This document shows positions 31,552 to 40,569 of a stretch of DNA of 48,760 bases, in pieces. Position numbers and translations under genes: made by a program. The stretch is taken from positions 1 through 48,760 of the IMG/VR virus record IMGVR_UViG_3300035684_000074. One strand, given 5' to 3'. The stretch is from a virus. Within the stretch, counting starts at the first letter, position 1. Each line of letters starts with the position of its first letter. The notes under the pieces were generated by a model that saw only the letters and a list, made by a program, of their open reading frames with translations, was not told the origin of the DNA and made no database searches.

Positions 31552-34500
31552 GACGCCACCTCCTGGCGCAGTTCGAAGATGAAGCCGCGCTCGATGAAGT
31601 CCTCGGCCTCGCGCGTCACCGCCTTGTTCTCGACAGCCCACCGCAAGGCCTCGAGGTCATTCGAGACGAGCAGGCCCATCAGTGAGTCGAGCGTGAAAGG
31701 GCCAAACCGAGCCCAGGTGTGAGGCTGCTCGGTGGGGCGGGTGAAGTGGACGGAAGGCTCCGCCTCCTCGCCCTCGCCCTCCCACGCCTCCAGCGTCCAC
31801 CCGCCGGAGAGCGCGTACTTGTGCGGGCCGCTGCCGAAGTTGTCCGGCTCGTACACCTTCAGCCCGGGCACGCGGCCCTCGCGACAGGCCTCGGCGAGCG
31901 GCGCCACGACGGCGTCCGCATTGGCCATCCACCACGTCTCCAACTCCATCTCGGCCGAGAGCGACTCGCCCTCCAGCCTCCCGGCGAGGTGGTGGCTGCG
32001 CCGCAGCGCTGCCACCCCACTCCACCAGGTGGCCGCCTTGCGCTCTTTGGTGGCGTCGTTCACCAGCCACAGGCGGATGATGGAGTGCCCATCGTTGCGC
32101 TTCGGCAGTTCCACGCGCCAGGCGCTCGGCTCGGCAGGGGGCGCGGACTCTGTCTGGGTGGTGGTGAGCTCGGGCGGCGGCGCCACTTTCGCCTTGGAGC
32201 GCACGCGGGCCTTCTTCGCCTTCGCCGGTGCGACCGCAGGCACCTCGGGAGCGGGCCACTTCTCGGCAAGGTGGCCCACCAGGGCGGCGTACAGGCCGGC
32301 CGGGAAGATGGTGTCCAAGGCGGGCGTGCTGTTGTCGCCCACGAGGATGCGAGGGCCGCCCTCGGCCGCCGGGAACCAGTGCAGGTCACGAACGTCCTGA
32401 CCCTCCGGGCCTTTGATATCGAGACGCAGGTACACCTCGTGGAGTCGCCCCGCGGTGATGCTGTCCGGCTTGCCGATGAAGCCGGGGCACACCAGCACGT
32501 ACCAGCCCGGGAAGTGCGCCTCATCGATGGTGGGCCATGGCTGGCTGAAGAGGTCCACTGGGGCGGCGGGCGCTTCAGTCTGGAGGGGCTTCGGTGCCGG
32601 CGTCGCCTCATGGCTGGCGTCCTGGAGCGTCTCAGTCTGCTGCCGGGCGAGCCTCTCTTGCTCCACGCGGTGGTGTCGGTTCGGCCATGCCCGCTCCACG
32701 CCCTTGAGGGTGCAGTGCTCCAGGCACAGCGCCATCGCGAACCCGCCGCCCCCTTCCCACTGGCCTCGCTTGCCCCGGCGATCCTCCCTATCGAAGCTGA
32801 TGAAGGCCCGCGGCCGCTCGCGAGTTCCGCACGCCTCACAGGCCCGGGGGCTGCTCCCTTTCACACGAACGGTGTATGTGCGGACGATCCCGGCGGAAGG
32901 CTTGCCGAGCGCCGGGTGCAGTGCCGTCAGGTCCAGCGCGTGGAATTCCGGGGCGGCCTCGCCGTCCGTGGGCGCCGTCGTGAAGGGGTCATCCAGCTCG
33001 GGCACGTCGCGCTCGGCCTGCACGGCGGGCGCGTCACCATCCTTGCCGTCCTGCTCGTCCGCCTCCGCCTTGCATTTCGGGCAGTAGAAGGCGTTCCCCA
33101 CCGGCTGGAGCTCCGACTTCTTGAAGGTCTTGGTGCACCCGTCGCACTCACACGGGGTGCTCTCCCCCTCACCCTCCGGCTCGGCGGGGATGGCCGCCAC
33201 CCCTGCCTTGGTGAGGACGTAGACGCGGCCCGACTGCCTCAAGAGTCCGCGGCACACCAATGCATCCAGACGCAGCTTCGCGAGCTTCTCCCCCATGCCG
33301 AGCAGCGCCCCCGCGCCCTTCCGGGTGATGGTGTTCTCCCGGACGGCGGCCAGCACCTGACGCTCGTCCAGGGTGAGTCCTTGTCCGTCCTGCTCGTCCG
33401 CCGCCTGTTCATCGGCCGGGACCTGCTCCGCCACAGGGGGCTCGACGGCAGTCGTCTCCTCGCGCGGCGCCGGCCACGTGGCGCCCATGTACTCGGCGAG
33501 GGCGCGCAGCACCTCGCGCGGCACCCAGTTCCAGGCCGGGTCCTTTTCGTACGAGAGGGTGGTGGCCGTCATGCCCAGGTAGCTGAAGACGCAACTGACG
33601 GCCTCGCCGTTCTGGAAGGCCAGGCCGTACCCCGGCACCCACCACAGCGGAGGCGTCTCGGGACGCCACTTCCTGTCCCATATCAGGGTGTACGCCTGCT
33701 CGCCCCCCTCGCCGATGCTCAGCCGGCCCTTGAGGGGCCGCACCTTCCATCCCGGGGCGCCAGGGAGCTCGACGGCCATGGCAATGAAGCTCCTGCACTT
33801 GCACGGGCGGCCCTTCACCTTGCCGCAGCACTTGCCCGTCCCGTCTTTATGGTCCGCCACCGAGTGGCTGCACTCGCAGCACGGGACGCGCGGGGCCGGG
33901 ACGGCGTCCTCCACCTCGGACTCGGGCAGGGCGCTCGCCTGGGCGGCCGAGGCCGTCCGCGCCGACGCCGGGGCCTCCGCGCGCTTCTCCCCCGTCTGCA
34001 CCGGAGTGGACTTGCGGGAGCGGGTGCGGCTCTTCGGCTTGGGCGGCTCCGGAGGGGGCTCCTCGTCCTTCTCGGACGGGGCCTCAACGGCGGGCTGGGC
34101 GGGCGCGGCCGCCTCCACCAGTGGCATGGCGAGCTGCTCGGGCGCCTCGGGACTCTCCCCCGTGGTGGCCGCGCGCATCAGCCGCGCGTGCTGCTGCCGC
34201 ATGGACTCGGCCTTCTTCTCCAGTCCGGCGAGAATCCGCGCCTTGAGGGACTCCAACTCCTTCAGCCCGTCCTCGAGCACCAGCGCCTGGGTGAAGGCCT
34301 CGCTCCGCTGCTGGTGACTCAGCGTGGTAGGGATTGCGGTGGACATCGAAAGCTCCAAGGGCGAGGCGCGCGGCCCCGCGGAAGGTGGTGGGGCCGCCGA
34401 GCTCGCGGCGGCCGGGGTGGCGGTGAGCGCGGAGAGGCGGGCCTTCAGCCACGCCAGGCGCTCGCCCTGGCCGAGTCCCTTCATCGGATCGTCCAGGGTC

Positions 34501-34865
34501 CAGGTGCTGGGCAGGTGCGCGCGGAGGGCGTCCACGTAGGCCGAGTCCGCGTACACCGTGAGGTGGACCGGACGGGTGGGCTCGTCCTCGTCCGTGAGGA
34601 AGCGGATGACCTTGTGCGCCCAGTCCTCGCGCTCCCTGGCGGTGGTGTTGCCGAGGTGCAGGTCATACGGCTCCAGCGCCTCGTCCACGAAGGCAAGGCC
34701 GTACTTCGCGCTGAGAATCCAGACGTTGGCGGCGTGCTCGGCCTCGGCCAGAGCGAGCGCAGCCCGGAAGAGGGGGTCCGTGTAGAGCTCCCGCGCCGGC
34801 GCGGCCCGATCCAGCTTCGACTTCCCACAGCCCACCAGGGCGTACCGGCGGTGGACGGAGGTCAT
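31548..34865 (-). CDS. Large mosaic early protein: DUF6884/YaaA-like head plus zinc ribbons and winged helix
   Basis: 1105 residues. Domain 1 (about 1-130): RRYALVGCGKSKLDRAAPAR, WILSAKYGLAFVDEALEPYD, a DUF6884-like fold. After a Pro-rich linker comes a helical segment (about 175-220). A Cys cluster (CCECSHSV, GKCCGKVKGRPCKC) lies near 345, a winged helix (LTLDERQVLAAVRENTITRK) near 515, a zinc ribbon (CECDGC, FYCPKC) near 595 and another CEACG near 675. The C-terminal 400 residues have no known motif. ATG at 34865 is set by a 4-nt overlap with the ASCH-like gene. An internal ATG at 34344 with GGAG upstream could give a second, shorter product. Function unknown. Confidence 0.6.
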   Translation of the reverse strand: MTSVHRRYALVGCGKSKLDRAAPARELYTDPLFRAALALAEAEHAANVWILSAKYGLAFVDEALEPYDLHLGNTTAREREDWAHKVIRFLTDEDEPTRPVHLTVYADSAYVDALRAHLPSTWTLDDPMKGLGQGERLAWLKARLSALTATPAAASSAAPPPSAGPRASPLELSMSTAIPTTLSHQQRSEAFTQALVLEDGLKELESLKARILAGLEKKAESMRQQHARLMRAATTGESPEAPEQLAMPLVEAAAPAQPAVEAPSEKDEEPPPEPPKPKSRTRSRKSTPVQTGEKRAEAPASARTASAAQASALPESEVEDAVPAPRVPCCECSHSVADHKDGTGKCCGKVKGRPCKCRSFIAMAVELPGAPGWKVRPLKGRLSIGEGGEQAYTLIWDRKWRPETPPLWWVPGYGLAFQNGEAVSCVFSYLGMTATTLSYEKDPAWNWVPREVLRALAEYMGATWPAPREETTAVEPPVAEQVPADEQAADEQDGQGLTLDERQVLAAVRENTITRKGAGALLGMGEKLAKLRLDALVCRGLLRQSGRVYVLTKAGVAAIPAEPEGEGESTPCECDGCTKTFKKSELQPVGNAFYCPKCKAEADEQDGKDGDAPAVQAERDVPELDDPFTTAPTDGEAAPEFHALDLTALHPALGKPSAGIVRTYTVRVKGSSPRACEACGTRERPRAFISFDREDRRGKRGQWEGGGGFAMALCLEHCTLKGVERAWPNRHHRVEQERLARQQTETLQDASHEATPAPKPLQTEAPAAPVDLFSQPWPTIDEAHFPGWYVLVCPGFIGKPDSITAGRLHEVYLRLDIKGPEGQDVRDLHWFPAAEGGPRILVGDNSTPALDTIFPAGLYAALVGHLAEKWPAPEVPAVAPAKAKKARVRSKAKVAPPPELTTTQTESAPPAEPSAWRVELPKRNDGHSIIRLWLVNDATKERKAATWWSGVAALRRSHHLAGRLEGESLSAEMELETWWMANADAVVAPLAEACREGRVPGLKVYEPDNFGSGPHKYALSGGWTLEAWEGEGEEAEPSVHFTRPTEQPHTWARFGPFTLDSLMGLLVSNDLEALRWAVENKAVTREAEDFIERGFIFELRQEVAS

Positions 34866-35572
34866 GGAGAGGCGTCCTCCACCCGGCGGAACTCGACGAC
34901 CCACGCCCAGGGGTTGGCGTCCCAGGAGGCAGGGCCGTTGATGCTGCGCCAGAGGGCCTCGAACGCCCCGCGCGGACCGGCCCGCGACGCGTCGGTGAGC
35001 CCGCCAGGAACGTGGTCCCAGGCGCCGCTGGTTTCCACCACGCCCTCGGCCCGGGCGTCAGCCTGGGTGATGGCCTGGAGGCGCTCGACGCGGACGGCCG
35101 TCACCTCCAGCGTGAGGCGCGAGGCCCACCGGGGCATGTGGATGGAGGGACGCCACGCCGGGCGCCCAACGTCTCCACACTGACATTCGGGGATGAGGTC
35201 ACAGCACGCCTGGGCGAGCGGCCGGTGGGAGTCCGCCGGGTAGTAGAGGTTCTCCATGCGCGCCGCGTCATCGTCCGGCACATCGCAATAGAACGTCTCG
35301 CGCACCCACAGCCGGTCGCCGGGGGCGCCGTACCGGCAGGACACCCACTGGACCCCGTCCTCTCGGCCGCCGAGCCAGTGAGAGAAACGGACGGAGAGGC
35401 CATTGGACGTGGACAGCAGCTTCGCTGCAACGAGGTACCCCTTGAGCCCCTCCCAGTGGTGCGCAGTCGGCTGTGGCGTCACCACGCGCCGGGTCTGCGT
35501 CTTCCGGCCGTCGAGGATGGCCCGGACCATGGACCCGGAGAACAGGATGGGGCGCTCACGAGGCTCAGGCAT
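34862..35572 (-). CDS. ASCH-like phage protein
   Basis: 236 residues. The start motif RPILFSGSMVRAILDGRKTQ, TRR, followed by YGAPGDRLWVRETFYCD and MPRWASRLTLEVTAVRVERL, is the widespread phage ASCH/PUA-like family. The fold binds RNA or nucleotides, but its role in phages is unsettled. It also contains CCDLIPECQC. ATG at 35572 is preferred over the long upstream extension, which is out-of-frame overlap with the next gene. Its end overlaps the 1105-residue gene by 4 nt. Confidence 0.8.
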   Translation of the reverse strand: MPEPRERPILFSGSMVRAILDGRKTQTRRVVTPQPTAHHWEGLKGYLVAAKLLSTSNGLSVRFSHWLGGREDGVQWVSCRYGAPGDRLWVRETFYCDVPDDDAARMENLYYPADSHRPLAQACCDLIPECQCGDVGRPAWRPSIHMPRWASRLTLEVTAVRVERLQAITQADARAEGVVETSGAWDHVPGGLTDASRAGPRGAFEALWRSINGPASWDANPWAWVVEFRRVEDASP

Positions 35573-36920
35573 GGTCCACCTCGGGGAGATCGACGCCGAA
35601 GGCGTGGAGGAAGCGCCGGCAGGCCAGCGCGGGGATGGGTTCGTGGGTGAGCCAGGCCAGCCTGTCGCGCGCGAACTGCAGGAAGGGCTCGGCGGCGCTG
35701 CGCAGCTCCGCCTCGCGCTCGGCCACCCTGCCGTCCGTCCACTGACGGAGCCACTCCCGGTACCGGCTGTCGCTCTCCAGGGCGGGCGAGGCCTTCGGCT
35801 GGCCCGGCACCCCAAGGAACCACGCCTCCACCAGCGCCGCAGCCTCGTAGGCGTTGAAGCTCCGGCCCTGGCCCCCGCAGCGCATGGACGCCACCATGAT
35901 GAGGTTGGCGATCGTCTCCCGGATGGGGGACGCCAGCGTGGTGCCGTTGAGCGCGGCCCGGAGGTTGTCCACGGCGAGGCCGAGCTGGTGCAGCCGCTCC
36001 TCCGTCTGCCCCATGCCGGTGGTGTCGCAGATGCTCACGACGGCGCCCGCGGCCAGGGCCACCGGACGGAGCCCGTCCGCCTCGCGGGTGGCCTCCACCA
36101 GCGCCTGACGCGTCTGCTCGTGGGCGCGGTGCTCCCGGTCCAGAGAGTCGGCCAGGGACTCGACGTCATCAGAGGGCGCCGTGGCGCCGTCGCCGATGAG
36201 GTAGCGGGCGATGCGCACGCCACAGTCCGCAAACGATGTCCCAGATCCTCCAACCTCCGTTCGCTGATGCAGCCAGTCGCAGACGATGGAGCCAAGGTCC
36301 TCACGGTTCCCCGCCCGCTGGCGGATGGCGACGAGGCGGTCGCCCATCTCGTCGTTGCTGCGACAGAGCGCGACACCAACCGCCTTGCGGTCCTTCAGTT
36401 CCTTCTCCAGCGCCTGCACCCGCTCGCGGAGGGCGTCGCGCTCCCGCTCTGCCCCCTCGGCGCGCTGACGCTGCTGGGCCGCGAGTTCCTGAGCCATCCG
36501 GAGCACGTCGGCGGAGAAGGACGTCTCCGCGAGCACCTCGCGAACCTCGGCGACCTTCACCGCCATGCCCCAGGACTCGCAGTACAGGCGCAGAGCCTCG
36601 CCTCGCGCCGTATCCCGCTCGGCCGACAGCGCCACCATGCGGCGCTCCAGTAGGGAGAGAGCATCCTTGCCCTGATTACTGAACCCGTTGAACAGCGGCT
36701 CATCGCGCACCGTGGCGAACACCTCGACCGTACTGGGCGCAGCGACGTCGGTGGGTGCGCCGGACGAGGCCTCGCTCTCCGTCGCGTCCGACCACGCGAT
36801 GCTCTTCCCTCTGTTCGAGTGGCGGTGAGAGCCCTCATGGCCCTTGGTGCGCTTGCACTGCACCTCTGCCTCGTCGTCCACCGCCTCGCACCGCTCGCGC
36901 GTAACGGACTTGGGGCTCAT
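35565..36920 (-). CDS. Hypothetical coiled-coil early protein
   Basis: 451 residues. A short N-terminal Cys/His patch (CEAVDDEAEVQCKRTKGHEG, SHRH) looks like a zinc site of the kind found in small phage proteins. About 135-180 is a strong coiled coil (LAAQQRQRAEGAERERDALR, ERVQALEKELKD). The C-terminal third contains WLRQWTDGRVAEREAELRSA, resembling other phage early proteins. ATG at 36920 overlaps the upstream stop by 4 nt; it overlaps the ASCH-like start by 8 nt. No function is recognised. Confidence 0.55.
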   Translation of the reverse strand: MSPKSVTRERCEAVDDEAEVQCKRTKGHEGSHRHSNRGKSIAWSDATESEASSGAPTDVAAPSTVEVFATVRDEPLFNGFSNQGKDALSLLERRMVALSAERDTARGEALRLYCESWGMAVKVAEVREVLAETSFSADVLRMAQELAAQQRQRAEGAERERDALRERVQALEKELKDRKAVGVALCRSNDEMGDRLVAIRQRAGNREDLGSIVCDWLHQRTEVGGSGTSFADCGVRIARYLIGDGATAPSDDVESLADSLDREHRAHEQTRQALVEATREADGLRPVALAAGAVVSICDTTGMGQTEERLHQLGLAVDNLRAALNGTTLASPIRETIANLIMVASMRCGGQGRSFNAYEAAALVEAWFLGVPGQPKASPALESDSRYREWLRQWTDGRVAEREAELRSAAEPFLQFARDRLAWLTHEPIPALACRRFLHAFGVDLPEVDHA

Positions 36921-37486
36921 GCCGCACCTCCCGCCGGGCCACGTTGCTCCGCTGCCAACTCGGCCTGGATGGCGTCAGCGAGCAGGGGGAGGATGTTGGT
37001 GACGAACCCCACCGCCTGCGGGTCGTGGCTGTGGCAAGCCGCCTCGCCCGCGTCGGAAAGGCTCGTGCCGTCGTGCCAGGTGCGGAAGTCCCACTGAGAG
37101 AGCTCGCCCCCGTCCCGGAGCTTCATGCCGTATTGGCCGGCCGCGACCTCTTCGAAGTGGTTCCACTCCTTCCGGGCCTCCTCCTTGGACAGGTAGCCGC
37201 TTCGACGGGACGAGAGGATCCGGCGCGCGATTCCCTGGAAGGTCTGCACGCCGTCGTAGACACGGCGGCGCCCAAGCTTCTCGGCCATGTAGTCCGGGTG
37301 CTTCGCGAAGTCCTTCTTGAGGAAGAACTCGCGAAAGTCGGTGTGTCCGTGGTGGGTCCACATGTATGCATACCCGCCCCAGTCGGAGAGGGCCGAGAAG
37401 TACCCGTCGGACCCGAGCACCACGATCGCCCAGCCCCGGTTGGGGCCCCTTACGACGTATCGACGGAGAGTGACGGGCGTGCTCAT
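36917..37486 (-). CDS. Hypothetical early protein
   Basis: 189 residues. The N-terminal half is aromatic-rich (GPNRGWAIVVLGSDGYFSAL, WGGYAYMWTHHG) and ends near FREFFLKKDF. The middle contains Lys/Arg-rich helices. The phrases look like a conserved phage domain of unknown function. ATG at 37486 overlaps the previous stop by 4 nt. Confidence 0.55.
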   Translation of the reverse strand: MSTPVTLRRYVVRGPNRGWAIVVLGSDGYFSALSDWGGYAYMWTHHGHTDFREFFLKKDFAKHPDYMAEKLGRRRVYDGVQTFQGIARRILSSRRSGYLSKEEARKEWNHFEEVAAGQYGMKLRDGGELSQWDFRTWHDGTSLSDAGEAACHSHDPQAVGFVTNILPLLADAIQAELAAEQRGPAGGAA

Positions 37487-37920
37487 GCCACACCGCCCTT
37501 CATCCTGCCGTCGCGGATGTACGCGGGGGACTGCGAGCACTCGCCGCCGTGCCCGCCCATGTCCACGTGGCACTCGGGGCACACGGGGGAGGGCTCATGG
37601 CCCAGCGCCAGACGGAGCGCCTGGCGCGCGGCGGTACCAGACGGCGTCCATGCGGTGTGCCCGTCGCTCAGCGCGAAGAGGGCCTCCTCGGCGGCCTCGC
37701 GCAGGTTGTCCCGCTCCAGCTCGAGCGCGGTGGACGCGGGCCGACGGAAGGCGGAGCTCCACGCCAGGAGCAGGGCCGCCACGCTGAAGCCCACGCCCCA
37801 CCGGACGTGCCCTTCCACCGGAGTGCCACCCAGCATCCAAAGAGCGCCCCGGTAGGTGGCGGCGGTGAGCAGCGCGAACAGCGGGCCGGTCGCCAGCCGG
37901 GCCAGGAGAGCCGGGCTCAT
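37483..37920 (-). CDS. Small membrane early protein with a C-terminal Cys motif
   Basis: 145 residues. There are two hydrophobic helices (LARLATGPLFALLTAATYRG; WGVGFSVAALLLAWSSAF), then a cytosolic helix (ELERDNLREAAEEALFALSD) and a CPECHVDMGGHGGEC zinc-like end. ATG at 37920 overlaps the ADP-ribosyltransferase-like stop by 4 nt. Unknown function; it could be a membrane anchor or exclusion factor. Confidence 0.5.
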   Translation of the reverse strand: MSPALLARLATGPLFALLTAATYRGALWMLGGTPVEGHVRWGVGFSVAALLLAWSSAFRRPASTALELERDNLREAAEEALFALSDGHTAWTPSGTAARQALRLALGHEPSPVCPECHVDMGGHGGECSQSPAYIRDGRMKGGVA

Positions 37921-38372
37921 CGCGCACCTCCCGTCCGTCCCTGCCGCTCGCTGCGCTCCCAGATGGCGGTGAGGATGTCGACGACAGTCTCGTCGTCGAG
38001 CTGCACCACCGCGACGATGCGGGCCCGCTCGCACGCCCACGACATGCCCTGCTCGACGACGTCAGGGTCCTGCTCGAGCTGGCCCTCGGGCTGGACGCGG
38101 TACACCCAGCCGCCGTTCGGGTACATGGCGGCGAACACCTCCGCCACCTCGTACTCGGAGGCGAGGTACACCCGGGTGGGCTGGTACCCGGCCCGGCTCG
38201 CCTCCTCGCCCACGTACGCGGAGAGGGTGTTGCGGGTACGGGTGACGGACGGCGGGAGGATGAGGTCCCCCGGATTCAGCCCGGGCGCGCCCCCGTGCCA
38301 GTAGGCGGGCCGTGTACTCGCCGTGTGCTCACCAGCAACAGCGCGAGGCTGCGCCACATGCGAGGGGGTCAT
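37917..38372 (-). CDS. Predicted ADP-ribosyltransferase (Arr-like fold)
   Basis: 151 residues. The motif order of the small Arr/phage ART group is visible: YWHGGAPGLNPGDLILPPSV (about 24-43), VYLASEYEVAEVFAAMYPNG (about 68-87), VYRVQPEGQLEQDPDV and the closing WACERARIVAVV. His of YWHGG and Tyr/Ser of the VYLAS strand match NAD-binding positions. It is the second gene of the early operon, where phages often place host-takeover enzymes, but the target is unknown. ATG at 38372 overlaps the small gene before it by 4 nt. Confidence 0.62.
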   Translation of the reverse strand: MTPSHVAQPRAVAGEHTASTRPAYWHGGAPGLNPGDLILPPSVTRTRNTLSAYVGEEASRAGYQPTRVYLASEYEVAEVFAAMYPNGGWVYRVQPEGQLEQDPDVVEQGMSWACERARIVAVVQLDDETVVDILTAIWERSERQGRTGGAR

Positions 38373-38578
38373 CGCGCACCTCCCCGCGAGGCAACGACGC
38401 CCTGGAGGGCATCGGCGAAGGCCGCCTCAGGAGTGGAGCCGGTGCCGCTGGCGGAGAGGGTGCTACCCCCAGCGCGGGCACGGACGGTCCAGCCGCCCAG
38501 ATCAGGGGCAGAGGTGAGGATGAGGCGGACCGTCGCAGGAACTCCCCGGGCGGGAGGTCGCGTGCGGCCATCTTGCAA
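38369..38578 (-). CDS. Small protein opening the early operon (TTG start)
   Basis: 69 residues. The phrase GGWTVRARAGGSTLSASGTG, STPEAAFADALQGV looks like a real folded small protein. The frame has no ATG or GTG start, so a TTG at 38578 is the best start; the frame is open upstream as far as the tRNA 3' end. It overlaps the ADP-ribosyltransferase-like ATG by 4 nt. In the circular phage it would lie just across attP from int on the same strand. Confidence 0.5.
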   Translation of the reverse strand: MQDGRTRPPARGVPATVRLILTSAPDLGGWTVRARAGGSTLSASGTGSTPEAAFADALQGVVASRGGAR

Positions 38579-38589
38579 CTGTCTGATGG
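38571..38589 (+). repeat. 19-bp repeat, right attachment arm
   Basis: Identical to 1482-1500 and in the same orientation. It is 72 bp from the att core, and the TTG start of the small gene lies inside it. Confidence 0.8.
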
Positions 38590-38610
38590 GGTTGGCGGGC
38601 CGCTGGGCGG

Positions 38611-38652
38611 CCCGGCGAACTCCTCGGGACTTCCCCGAGGAGTTACGCCGGG
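38611..38652 (-). terminator. Phage-supplied hairpin after the rebuilt tRNA-Arg
   Basis: An 18-bp stem (38611-38628 with 38634-38652) with one bulged base and a 5-nt loop. It starts 9 nt after the tRNA 3' end and separates it from the early operon. There is no U tract, so it may terminate only with Rho or act as an attenuator or a processing stem. Confidence 0.6.
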
Positions 38653-38661
38653 TTACCTCAA

Positions 38662-38735
<74 letters not shown>

Positions 38736-38936
38736 ACTCTGCTCCGGCGACAACGGGTGCGTAACTAACTGACTTCCCCCGCCGACGCAAGCACGCTTTC
38801 TTGGAACAGCGCCAGGCGGGGACATCCTCCCCGGAGGAGTCGGCTCCATTGTTGGATACCCACCTGACTGCCTGCTGGGGAGGCGGGAGCGAGCCGCTGG
38901 CCACGAGGAAGAGGCCAGGAGGCGCCAGAGCGGGGT

Positions 38937-40418
38937 ATGCACCGGGAGCTTGGCGAGTGGAGTGCCAGCCCAGACGAAGAGCGGACGATGCACGAGAATG
39001 AGGAGCTTCGAGGTTGGGGGGAGTCCACGACGAGCCGCAGCCTCGTCCACCGGGTGGAAGGCTCGGCACAACTGGCCGAGCTGATGGTGACGGCGGGCGG
39101 GCGCGGGGAGACGGTGGCCTTCCGAGGCGGCGGGCGGAGCTACGGCGACGCGGCCCTGAACACCGGGGGCGCCATCGTCGAGTTGGGCCGGCTCGATCGC
39201 ATCCTGGAGTTCGACAGCACGGAGGGCATCGCGCGGGTGGAGCCCGGCGTCACCATCGCGGCCCTGTGGCGCATGAGCATCGCCCACGGCTTCTGGCCGT
39301 ACGTGGTGCCCGGCACCATGCACGTCACCATCGGTGGCGCGCTGTCGATGAACATCCATGGGAAGAACCAGTACAAGGTCGGCTCGTTTGGCGAGTACGT
39401 CCGCTCCTTCCGCCTGCTGACGCCCGCGGGGGAGGAGCTGCGTTGCAGCCGCACCGAGAACGCCGAGCTCTTCCACGCCGCCATTGGAGGCATGGGGCTG
39501 CTCGGGTGCGTCCTCGAGGTCGAGCTCCAGCTCAAGCGCCTCTCCTCCGGGCGGCTCCTCGTGCACGCGCGCAGCACGAGGGATCTCGGGGAAGCGATGC
39601 AGGCGCTCGACACCGCCCAGGCCGACTCCGACTACATGGTGGGCTGGATTGACTGCTACGCGAGCGGCTCGCGCCTGGGACGAGGGCTCCTGCACCTGGC
39701 GCGGCACGTCCCGGCGCAGGAGAACCCGGATCCCTTCCTCGCCCCCGCCCGGCAGGACGTGCCTGGACGAGCGTTCGGCGTGGTTCCGCTGGGCTGGCTG
39801 TGGCCCGGATTGTGGCTGACGGTGCACGGCCGGGCGATGCGCTGGGTCAACATGGCGAAGTTCTACGCCGGCGTCCGCGAGGCGAGCCGCCCGGCGTACC
39901 TGCAGACCCATGGCGCGTTCCACTTCCTGCTCGACTACGTGCCGGGCTGGAAGCGCGCCCTGCTGCCGGGAGGGCTGCTGCAGTTCCAGCCGTTCGTGCC
40001 CAAGGAGCAGGCCCACGCCGTCTACACGCACATCCTGGAGCGCTGCCAGCGCGAGGGGCTCATCCCCTACCTGGGGGTGCTCAAGCGCCACCGGCCGGCC
40101 CCGTTCTTGATGAGCTACTACGTCGACGGCTACTCGCTGGCGCTCGACTTCTCGGTGACTTCGTCCAACCGGGAGCGCCTGTGGAAGCTCTGCCGGGAGC
40201 TGGCGGACCACGTGCTGGCCCACGGAGGGCGCTTCTATTACGCGAAGGACTCGGTGCTCACGGCGGAGCAGTTCCGGGCCAACCACGCACCGGGAGCCAT
40301 CGAGCAGTTCCTGGCGCTCAAGGCGAGGGTGGACCCGAAGAACGTCCTGCAGACGGACCAGTGGCGGCGGCTGACGATGCCCGGGAAGGACTCGCCCCTG
40401 CTCGCGCGGGCGGGTTGA
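38937..40418 (+). CDS. FAD-linked oxidase, DprE1-like
   Basis: 493 residues, VAO/PCMH fold. It has the FAD-binding loops RGGGRSYGDAALNTGG and VPGTMHVTIGGALSMNIHGK, NQYKVGSFGEYV, which match DprE1 (decaprenyl-phosphoryl-ribose oxidase) more than lactate or sugar oxidases. The C-terminal ALO-like substrate domain ends with KARVDPKNVLQTDQW. It is chromosomal and convergent with tRNA-Leu. ATG at 38937 is the first in frame; 38989 is an alternative. A role in cell-envelope sugar-lipid conversion is plausible, but no DprE2-like reductase is seen here. Confidence 0.85.
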   Translation: MHRELGEWSASPDEERTMHENEELRGWGESTTSRSLVHRVEGSAQLAELMVTAGGRGETVAFRGGGRSYGDAALNTGGAIVELGRLDRILEFDSTEGIARVEPGVTIAALWRMSIAHGFWPYVVPGTMHVTIGGALSMNIHGKNQYKVGSFGEYVRSFRLLTPAGEELRCSRTENAELFHAAIGGMGLLGCVLEVELQLKRLSSGRLLVHARSTRDLGEAMQALDTAQADSDYMVGWIDCYASGSRLGRGLLHLARHVPAQENPDPFLAPARQDVPGRAFGVVPLGWLWPGLWLTVHGRAMRWVNMAKFYAGVREASRPAYLQTHGAFHFLLDYVPGWKRALLPGGLLQFQPFVPKEQAHAVYTHILERCQREGLIPYLGVLKRHRPAPFLMSYYVDGYSLALDFSVTSSNRERLWKLCRELADHVLAHGGRFYYAKDSVLTAEQFRANHAPGAIEQFLALKARVDPKNVLQTDQWRRLTMPGKDSPLLARAG

Positions 40419-40424
40419 GAGGAA

Positions 40425-40510
40425 TGCACGAGCCGGGGATCGAACCCGGACGGCCCCTTCGGGCCAGCGGATTTTAAGTCCGCTGCGTCTGCCAGTTTCG
40501 CCACTCGTGC
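40425..40510 (-). tRNA. tRNA-Leu(TAA)
   Basis: 86 nt. Acceptor stem GCACGAG/CTCGTGC, anticodon loop CTTAAAA (TAA) on a GCGGA/TCCGC stem, long class II variable arm (GGCCCGAAGGGGCC), T loop GTTCGATCC. No CCA is encoded. Confidence 0.95.
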
Positions 40511-40569
40511 GTCAGCAAATTCAACAACTTACGATCCTACGCCCCGCATTGCGCTTCCGCAGCGCCCGT

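Noticed and set aside
31719-35183. 1154-residue plus-strand ORF
   Set aside because: Exact antisense of well-supported minus-strand genes; Leu/Gly/Arg/His-rich product typical of GC-rich shadow frames.
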